Shown here piece by piece: positions 14,570-18,938 of a stretch of DNA of 18,938 nt. Numbering within the stretch: position 1 is the first letter of the stretch; each line of letters begins with the position of its first letter. A program made the position numbers and the translations under genes. The notes beneath the pieces are model-generated. The model was not told the origin of the DNA. It searched no databases and was given only the letters and a program-made list of their open reading frames with translations. The DNA comes from an uncultured Geobacter sp. (GTDB taxonomy: Bacteria > Desulfobacterota > Desulfuromonadia > Geobacterales > Geobacteraceae), in assembly GCA_937886325.1 (NCBI GenBank), contig CALABV010000226.1, forward strand, positions 1-18,938, given 5' to 3'.

Positions 14570-15852
14570 GCGTACATGCCGCCCCTCCGCGACTCCTACT
14601 CGTCTATCCCGCCACCCACAGCCTGGGCTGGGCGCGGAACTACCAACTGCCGTCCCTCTCCCTGAAGCAGGTCGCCGCCGCCACCCCCCTGTCATGGCAT
14701 GTGACCCTGGCAGACGAGGTGCACGACACCGTACCCTTTGACGAAAAGTTCACCCTGGTGGGCATCACCGCCATGACCCACCAGGCGGTGCGAGCGTATG
14801 AAATTGCCGACGAATTCCGCAGCCGCGGAGTCCCGGTGGTGCTGGGCGGAATTCATCCGACAGTCCTCCCCGAAGAGGCGGCAAAGCATGCGGACGCAGT
14901 GGTCGTCGGCGAGGCGGAGCCGGTCTGGGAAACGCTCCTGGACGACCTGCTGTCCGGACGCCTCAAGCCCGTCTACCGCGCTCCCATCCCAACGGGAAAC
15001 CGTCTTTCCGTCCCCTGGGAACGCCGGGATATCTTCAACGGCAGACGCTACCTCACCACGCAGACCCTCCAGGCCAGCCGGGGATGCCCCTACTCGTGCC
15101 CCTTCTGCATCGTCACCAACTACTTCGGCAGCTCCTTCCGCTACCGGGATACCGATGACGTGCTCGCGGAGCTGGCGACCTTCGACCGGAAGCTGACGGT
15201 GTTCCTGGATGACAACCTGCTGGGAGACCCGCTCCGGGCGAAGCCCATCCTGGCGGGAATGAAGGGAATGGGACTGAAGTGGGGAGGACAGGCGAACCTT
15301 CGTTTCGCCGAGGATCCGGAACTGGTGCGCCTGGTGGCGGAATCGGGCTGCATCGGCATCTTCGTCGGCATCGAATCCGTGACCGGCGCCCACGCCAACC
15401 ACCCCAAGACCGGGAGCAGATCTTCCCAGGAAGATCTGGTGAAAAGAATCCGCGACGCGGGAATCGTGGTGGAGGCATCCATCATCTTCGGCTTCGACGA
15501 CCACGACGAGGGCATCTTCGAAGCCACGGCCCGGTTCCTGGAACGATGCTCCCCGAGCCTCACCACCTACCATCTCCTTACCCCGTACCCGGGCACCGCC
15601 CTCTTCAACCGCTTCGACGAGGAAGGCCGCCTCCTGCATAAGGACTGGTCCCGCTACAACCATGCGGAAGTGGTCTACCGCCCCCGCCTCATGTCGCCGG
15701 AGCGCCTCTACCGCGGGTGGGTCGAGACGCGGCGGGAAGCGTACACCTGGCCCGCCATCTTCTCCCGCGTTGCGAAGAATCCCCACGGCATCATCACGAA
15801 CCTGGCCTACAACTTCCTGCGCAAAGGCCCGAACTCAAGCCTCACACCCTGA
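14566..15852 (+). CDS. B12-binding-type radical SAM protein, second of pair
   Basis: A 428-aa class B radical SAM protein. The N-terminal domain (about 1-150) is cobalamin-binding-like, with LVYPATHSLGWARNYQLPSL, VGITAMTH (65-72), VVLGGIHPTVLP (91-102) and VVGEAE (113-118). The radical SAM core has C174-x3-C178-x2-C181 in SRGCPYSCPFC, then FLDDNL, FVGIES and TPYPGTALF, the standard order. It is clearly different in sequence from the preceding enzyme, so this is not a simple tandem copy. ATG at 14566 overlaps the previous stop by ATGA and is preferred over a TTG at 14551. Tight coupling suggests that both enzymes act on one product. The substrate cannot be deduced, and no biosynthetic gene lies nearby except uup. 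Confidence 0.88.
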   Translation: MSVHAAPPRLLLVYPATHSLGWARNYQLPSLSLKQVAAATPLSWHVTLADEVHDTVPFDEKFTLVGITAMTHQAVRAYEIADEFRSRGVPVVLGGIHPTVLPEEAAKHADAVVVGEAEPVWETLLDDLLSGRLKPVYRAPIPTGNRLSVPWERRDIFNGRRYLTTQTLQASRGCPYSCPFCIVTNYFGSSFRYRDTDDVLAELATFDRKLTVFLDDNLLGDPLRAKPILAGMKGMGLKWGGQANLRFAEDPELVRLVAESGCIGIFVGIESVTGAHANHPKTGSRSSQEDLVKRIRDAGIVVEASIIFGFDDHDEGIFEATARFLERCSPSLTTYHLLTPYPGTALFNRFDEEGRLLHKDWSRYNHAEVVYRPRLMSPERLYRGWVETRREAYTWPAIFSRVAKNPHGIITNLAYNFLRKGPNSSLTP

Positions 15853-15887
15853 CGGGCTCAATCTCCCCGCGCAAAGGAACGGTCGCA

Positions 15888-16268
15888 CTATCTGCGGTGG
15901 TAACCGCCGCCCCCGCCGGGAGGACGACCGCCTCCTCCGCCGTGATGGTGGCCCCCGCTTCCGCCCTGGTGATGACCGCCTCCACTCTGATAATGACTTC
16001 TTCCGCCATGGTGGCGACTACCGCCTCCCCCATGGTGGCCCCAATAGGACCCGCCGTAATACCGGGGATAGGAATAATAGAGGTTCAGGCTCGTTCCGCC
16101 ATACCAGTAGGGGTATCTATATCCGAAGTATGAATAGGAGTACGGGTAGGAATAGTAGGATGACGGGTAGACAGGGTCTGCGTAGCCATAGTACCCGTAG
16201 TAATCATAGGGATACAGGACACAGCCCGTCACCAGCAGCAGGGCGGGGAAAAAAAGCAGCTTTTTCAT
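15888..16268 (-). CDS. Tyr-rich then Gly/His-rich lipoprotein
   Basis: A 126-aa secreted lipoprotein of unknown function. The signal peptide MKKLLFFPALLLVTGC ends in a lipobox (LVTG before C16), so the mature protein is lipid-anchored. Residues 19-76 are extremely rich in tyrosine with Ser, Pro and Gly. Residues 77-126 switch to Gly/His (HHGGGG, HHHGGGGG), a pattern suited to metal binding or surface coating. The ribosome binding site is excellent (AGGAGG 7 nt before ATG, read on the minus strand). The gene ends 35 bases from the convergent radical SAM gene. It probably follows the chagasin-fusion gene on the same strand but also has a candidate promoter of its own next to the hairpin at 16320-16359. 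No homologue family is recognised. Confidence 0.85.
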   Translation of the reverse strand: MKKLLFFPALLLVTGCVLYPYDYYGYYGYADPVYPSSYYSYPYSYSYFGYRYPYWYGGTSLNLYYSYPRYYGGSYWGHHGGGGSRHHGGRSHYQSGGGHHQGGSGGHHHGGGGGRPPGGGGGYHRR

Positions 16269-16310
16269 GGTCCACCTCCTCGGGTGGTCTCACTATGACC
16301 TCCTTTCAAA

Positions 16311-16336
16311 AGTATAGTCCCGGACGGGCGAAATTC
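16311..16336 (-). promoter_or_regulatory. Candidate promoter and double ribosome-binding site region of the lipoprotein gene
   Basis: On the minus strand TATACT (16316-16311) follows TTGGGA by 18 nt, which puts the promoter across one arm of the hairpin at 16320-16359. Downstream an AAAGGAGG-like site with a nearby GTG occurs before the real AGGAGG/ATG start. The upper site opens a different frame, so it could be a short leader or a chance match. Confidence 0.3.
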
Positions 16337-16359
16337 CCAACGGAATGTAGCCCGTCCGG
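16320..16359. terminator. Strong hairpin between chagasin-fusion gene and lipoprotein
   Basis: CCGGACGGGC (16320-16329) and GCCCGTCCGG (16350-16359) form a perfect 10-bp stem. Its loop holds a second small hairpin of five pairs. It sits 9 bases past the end of the minus-strand chagasin-fusion gene. The T run after it is weak (ACTATACTTTTG), so it may be a partial terminator or an RNA-stability element that lowers expression of the downstream lipoprotein. Confidence 0.6.
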
Positions 16360-16368
16360 CGTCATTTT

Positions 16369-17358
16369 CTATCGCACGACAACCACGAACGCGGTTTTGC
16401 GCGGCGGTTCGACACCCTTTTCCCACGGCCGTGCATAACGGAGAAATACCACCGTCTTCCCCTTTCCCACGGCACGGAACTTCAGGATATCCGCCCCGCC
16501 CGCGCCGACCTGCTTCGTCGACGGCCGACGGTAGTCGGTCCCGACCTGCTTCACGATTTTTTCATCAACAGCCCCTTCGACAGCCCAACCGTACCCGGTG
16601 GTCCGGTTCGAATCGAGCGTCAGTGAAAACTCTCCACCCGCTTTCACCGTAACGGCAACTGCGGGATCACTGAACTTTTTCCCGGTCGTATCCGTAACCA
16701 TCATCAGTCTTGTTCCTTTCAGCTTCCCGTTCCTCGCGAAATCGAAGGCAAAGACGGCCGAACCGATCTCTTCACAGGCATGGCACCCGTTCCGCAGGAT
16801 ATACCCCACATGCAGCCGTTTAGCGCCGCCCGGCAGGGACTCAACCACGGGAAAGTCGGCGGAGTAGCGGTCCCCCGGCCAGAAACTGATCTCGGGAAAC
16901 CTCTTTGCCAGCCCGGCATACACGGTATCCTTTTCCAGTTCCGCCTTCATCGGAAGGACAAAATCATCCACGTCAATGAGGTCCGGGTCGCCGTTCACCA
17001 GCATAACGCCGTTGTTCTCGTTAGCCCGGAAGGGATACGTCACATAGGCGACACCCACCGTGCGCGCGTCGCGAAAGGCGCGCATCCATGCGTCGTTGTT
17101 CATCCTCCGGGCAAAGGCGACGGCCTCCGGCGAGGCGCCTGACTCCTTCATCACCTTGCTGAAGCATTCCCCCAGCTCCGGGATCGCCAGGGAAAGACAC
17201 TTCGCGTGCACCCTTTCGAGAAACGACGGACCCGCCTTCCATACCGCGGTCGGACCGATGCGATCCGCGGGCACGACTGGCTTTTCGGCTGCCTCACCGG
17301 CAACCGCATGAATCATCAGCACACCTGACACTACTACGGAAAACAACAATGTCTTCAT
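16369..17358 (-). CDS. Secreted protein with C-terminal chagasin-type (I42) protease inhibitor domain
   Basis: A 329-aa secreted protein. A signal peptide covers about 1-22 (MKTLLFSVVVSGVLMIHAVA). The first 220 mature residues match no family I know; they contain a CHAC motif (C192, C195) and two earlier cysteines (C54, C65). The C-terminal part (about 231-329) has the three loops of the chagasin/ICP cysteine-protease inhibitor fold: NRTTGYGW (251-258), GAGG (285-288) and YARPWEKG (308-315). Typical chagasins are about 110 aa and stand alone, so this is an unusual fusion. I chose the start 25 codons inside a longer open frame, because GGGGGAG lies directly upstream and the signal peptide then begins properly. 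It is transcribed away from the WYL regulator gene, which may control it. Confidence 0.75.
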   Translation of the reverse strand: MKTLLFSVVVSGVLMIHAVAGEAAEKPVVPADRIGPTAVWKAGPSFLERVHAKCLSLAIPELGECFSKVMKESGASPEAVAFARRMNNDAWMRAFRDARTVGVAYVTYPFRANENNGVMLVNGDPDLIDVDDFVLPMKAELEKDTVYAGLAKRFPEISFWPGDRYSADFPVVESLPGGAKRLHVGYILRNGCHACEEIGSAVFAFDFARNGKLKGTRLMMVTDTTGKKFSDPAVAVTVKAGGEFSLTLDSNRTTGYGWAVEGAVDEKIVKQVGTDYRRPSTKQVGAGGADILKFRAVGKGKTVVFLRYARPWEKGVEPPRKTAFVVVVR

Positions 17359-17423
17359 GGCTCCCCCTGTTCTCATCGTGGAATCTCTTTCAGCCACACC
17401 GATATCGTTCACTGCCGAACAAA

Positions 17424-17451
17424 TGGATACCATTTTTCACCGCCGAATCAA
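17424..17451 (-). promoter_or_regulatory. Candidate promoter of the chagasin-fusion gene
   Basis: Read on the minus strand, TTGATT (17451-17446) is followed after 16 nt by TATCCA (17429-17424), about 65 nt before the chosen start. This is a modest consensus match in the divergent intergenic region. Confidence 0.3.
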
Positions 17452-17463
17452 GGGTTATTTGCG

Positions 17464-17493
17464 TTGACACATCAATAAGCACGGGTGTATGAA
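17464..17493 (+). promoter_or_regulatory. Sigma-70-like promoter of the WYL gene
   Basis: TTGACA (17464-17469) is a perfect -35 box. TATGAA (17488-17493) follows after 18 nt and is preceded by TG, as in extended -10 promoters. The region is AT-rich and about 60 nt before the WYL start codon. Confidence 0.6.
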
Positions 17494-17510
17494 TTTGTAA
17501 TAATTGTTCC

Positions 17511-17536
17511 ATGATTAGCAAACAAGCATGAATCAT
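17511..17536. promoter_or_regulatory. Candidate operator (inverted repeat)
   Basis: ATGATT (17511-17516) and AATCAT (17531-17536) form a perfect inverted repeat with a 14-nt spacer, centred between the promoter and the ribosome binding site of the WYL gene. It could be an autoregulatory site; half-sites of 6 bp can also occur by chance. Confidence 0.3.
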
Positions 17537-17549
17537 CGCGGAGGAATCC

Positions 17550-18545
17550 ATGGGAGAGAAGCTTTACGTGGAACGGTGCGTCTGGTTCGACAACGAAATG
17601 CGAAGCGGCCGATTCCCCAGTGCGGCGGCCATGGCAAAGAGATTCGAGATCTCGCACAAGACCGCGCAACGAACCATCGACTACCTGCGGGACAGGCTCC
17701 GCGCCCCCATAGAATACCGTCCGGACCGACGTGGATATGCGCTTCTGGTTCCGGATTTTCACCTGCCGTTCATCAGTCTCACCGAAAGCGAACTCACGGC
17801 GCTCCTGGCATCGCGCAAGCTCCTCAGCGACGCGGCAAGCGGTCCCATCGGCGAGGAACTGGACAGGATCTCCGGAAAACTCGGAGCGCTTCTGAAAAAA
17901 ACCCTTCCCGGCGCAATCAGACCGGAGCAGGCGTTTTCCCTCCGCTGGAACGGCTTTACTCCCAGCGACCCCCTCATCTTCCGGCTGCTGGTCAACGCTC
18001 TCGCGCACTGTCTCCCCTTCTCCTTCTGCTACTACTCCCCCCTTACCCGCGTCTGCACCATGCGCACCGTCGAACCGCACCACATGGTCAACTACATGGG
18101 CGACTGGCACCTGATCGCCTTCTGCAGGCTCCGGGAAGAATGGCGTGATTTTCACATCTCAAGGATAAGCATCTGCAAACTGGAGAACGAACCCTTCACA
18201 CCGCGCCCCCAGGAGGAATGGCGTCCCTTTCTCGAAAACACCTTCGGCATCTTCCAGAACCGCGAGTGCTTTACCGTGGCTCTCCGCTTCTCTCCGGAAC
18301 GTTCGCGATGGATACGGAAGCAAGTCTGGCACCCGGACCAGTCGGTGGAAAAGCTGGATGACGGCGGGTTGCGCCTCACCATTCCCGTCTCCCACGAGGC
18401 GGAGATCCTGATGGAGATCCTGAAACACGGGTCCCATGTGGAGATTGAGGAGCCGGAATGGCTCAGGGAAAAGGTCAGGGAAGAGATTCATCGCATGAAA
18501 AAAATCTACGAGGTAGGTCACGAAATGGGGGAGGTGCGGGGGTAA
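17550..18545 (+). CDS. WYL-domain transcriptional regulator (YafY/DeoR-like)
   Basis: A 331-aa regulator. The N-terminal winged helix-turn-helix (about 22-62; PSAAAMAKRFEISHKTAQRT, then a YRPDRRGY wing) would bind DNA. The middle (about 140-215) is a WYL ligand-sensing domain, with RTVEPHHMV (172-180), GDWHLIAFC (184-192) and RISICKL near 205-211. The W-Y-L signature reads WHL (186-188) here. The C-terminal WCX domain (about 220-312) ends with HGSHVEIEEPEWLR. WYL domains are thought to sense nucleic acid or nucleotide ligands and often control DNA repair or defence genes. GGAGGA lies 5-6 nt before ATG and the gene has its own promoter. It faces the chagasin-fusion gene and is followed one base later by the RAYT gene. 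Confidence 0.92.
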   Translation: MGEKLYVERCVWFDNEMRSGRFPSAAAMAKRFEISHKTAQRTIDYLRDRLRAPIEYRPDRRGYALLVPDFHLPFISLTESELTALLASRKLLSDAASGPIGEELDRISGKLGALLKKTLPGAIRPEQAFSLRWNGFTPSDPLIFRLLVNALAHCLPFSFCYYSPLTRVCTMRTVEPHHMVNYMGDWHLIAFCRLREEWRDFHISRISICKLENEPFTPRPQEEWRPFLENTFGIFQNRECFTVALRFSPERSRWIRKQVWHPDQSVEKLDDGGLRLTIPVSHEAEILMEILKHGSHVEIEEPEWLREKVREEIHRMKKIYEVGHEMGEVRG

Positions 18546-18546
18546 G

Positions 18547-18888
18547 GTGTCCGTGAAACGATACAATCCGGAAATCCATCATCGGCGATCCTTCCGCTTG
18601 CGGGGGTATGACTATTCATCCGAGGGGATGTATTTCGTCACCGTGTGTACACATGGATACGAGAACCTGTTCGGGGGAATAATGGGTAACCACATGCGCC
18701 TCAACGATGCGGGAAGGATGGTGGATACGTTGTGGAACAAAGTACCGAAAAAATATCCACTGGTTGAGATCGATACCCATGTCGTCATGCCGAACCATTT
18801 CCATGGAATAATTTGCGTTAATTCAATCGTAGGGGCACCCCCGCGTGGGTGCCCGGATTTTAATATTTTGCGTGGTCGTCAAATATGA
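18547..18888 (+). pseudogene. REP-associated tyrosine transposase (RAYT), truncated
   Basis: The 113-residue remainder matches the start of RAYT/Y1-type transposases: RRSFRLRGYDYSSEGMYFVTVCTHGYENLFG and THVVMPNHFHGIIC. HFH (84-86) is the HUH metal site. Intact members are about 180-230 aa with a catalytic tyrosine in a NYYE-like motif further on, and that part is missing here. The reading frame stops at 18886-18888 on a TGA that belongs to the inserted element described next. GTG (18547) is the most likely start, one base after the WYL stop; another GTG lies at 18553. Just before the break, GGGCACCC/GGGTGCCC encodes a GAPPRGCP stretch. The gene is almost surely inactive in this form. Confidence 0.85.
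18833..18854. repeat. Perfect 8-bp hairpin inside the RAYT gene
   Basis: GGGCACCC (18833-18840) and GGGTGCCC (18847-18854) are separated by 6 nt. It sits in the variable spacer between the HUH motif and the missing tyrosine region. It looks like a REP-type palindrome carried inside the reading frame. Confidence 0.65.
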
Positions 18889-18938
18889 CCTGTCTTTGCA
18901 ATAGAGGACACGATAAATTCCCTAAGCAGCCATCTTGA
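18886..18938 (+). mobile_element. Probable left end of an IS3-family insertion sequence
   Basis: From 18886 the sequence TGACCTGTCTTTGCAATAG, continuing with GAGGACACG and then CTAAG, resembles the terminal inverted repeat and first bases of IS3-group elements (TGA..., AATA-x-GGACACG, CTAAG). It starts exactly where RAYT homology ends. Only 53 bases are inside the window, so no transposase can be seen and the family call rests on the terminus alone. Confidence 0.65.

Noticed and set aside
14692..15786. A 364-aa minus-strand frame opposite the second radical SAM gene
   Set aside because: The plus strand has intact CxxxCxxC and coupled start; the antisense product is low-complexity shadow sequence.
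15891..16040. A DNA tandem repeat or CRISPR-like array on the plus strand
   Set aside because: The repeated CCGCC/GGTGG pattern follows the Gly/His codons of the lipoprotein and has no regular repeat-spacer unit.

Overview
The window is GC-rich proteobacterial DNA. I favour the Desulfuromonadota (Geobacter/Geotalea/Pelobacter-like), because of the V4R-domain sensor, the HAMP protein with a CxxC/HxxCxxC tail, the CHASE4-PAS-GAF-PAS-GGDEF-EAL receptor, the paired B12-type radical SAM enzymes and the many REP-like palindromes. This placement is an inference from gene content and style. No rRNA, tRNA or CRISPR array was seen.

Layout. (1) 1-704: a gene-free, partly AT-rich stretch with a strong hairpin at its left edge and an orphan intrinsic terminator just upstream of the first gene. 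(2) 705-2966: a RhlE-type DEAD-box RNA helicase with its own terminator, then a secreted, internally duplicated Spy/CpxP-like protein with seven cysteines. (3) 2985-3260: a terminator followed by a cluster of palindromes, including two REP-like units in opposite orientation. (4) 3394-6867: a large membrane receptor with apparently intact diguanylate cyclase and c-di-GMP phosphodiesterase domains. (5) 7017-10886: a same-strand run of an RdgC-like protein, a V4R sensor, a HAMP/zinc-ribbon-like protein and a YjgR/DUF853 HerA-like ATPase; the middle two genes overlap by ATGA. (6) 10919-11086: a MITE-like element or long hairpin with 39-bp inverted arms (34/39 matching). (7) 11208-15852: uup and two class B radical SAM genes, each junction overlapping by ATGA. 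(8) 15888-17358 on the minus strand: a Tyr-rich then Gly/His-rich lipoprotein and a secreted protein ending in a chagasin-type (I42) inhibitor domain. (9) 17550-18545: a divergent WYL-domain regulator with a clear promoter. (10) 18547-18938: a REP-associated tyrosine transposase (RAYT) gene cut off before its catalytic tyrosine by what looks like the left end of an IS3-family insertion sequence.

How the parts may work together. The window mixes envelope stress and secreted proteins (Spy-like, lipoprotein, chagasin), nucleic-acid enzymes (RhlE, RdgC, YjgR, Uup) and signalling (c-di-GMP receptor, V4R/HAMP pair, WYL regulator). The least described units are the translationally coupled V4R plus HAMP/Zn-ribbon pair, the Uup plus two radical SAM operon, and the chagasin-fusion gene facing a WYL regulator. 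The REP pair near 3.1 kb and the broken RAYT near 18.6 kb may be parts of one REP/RAYT system.
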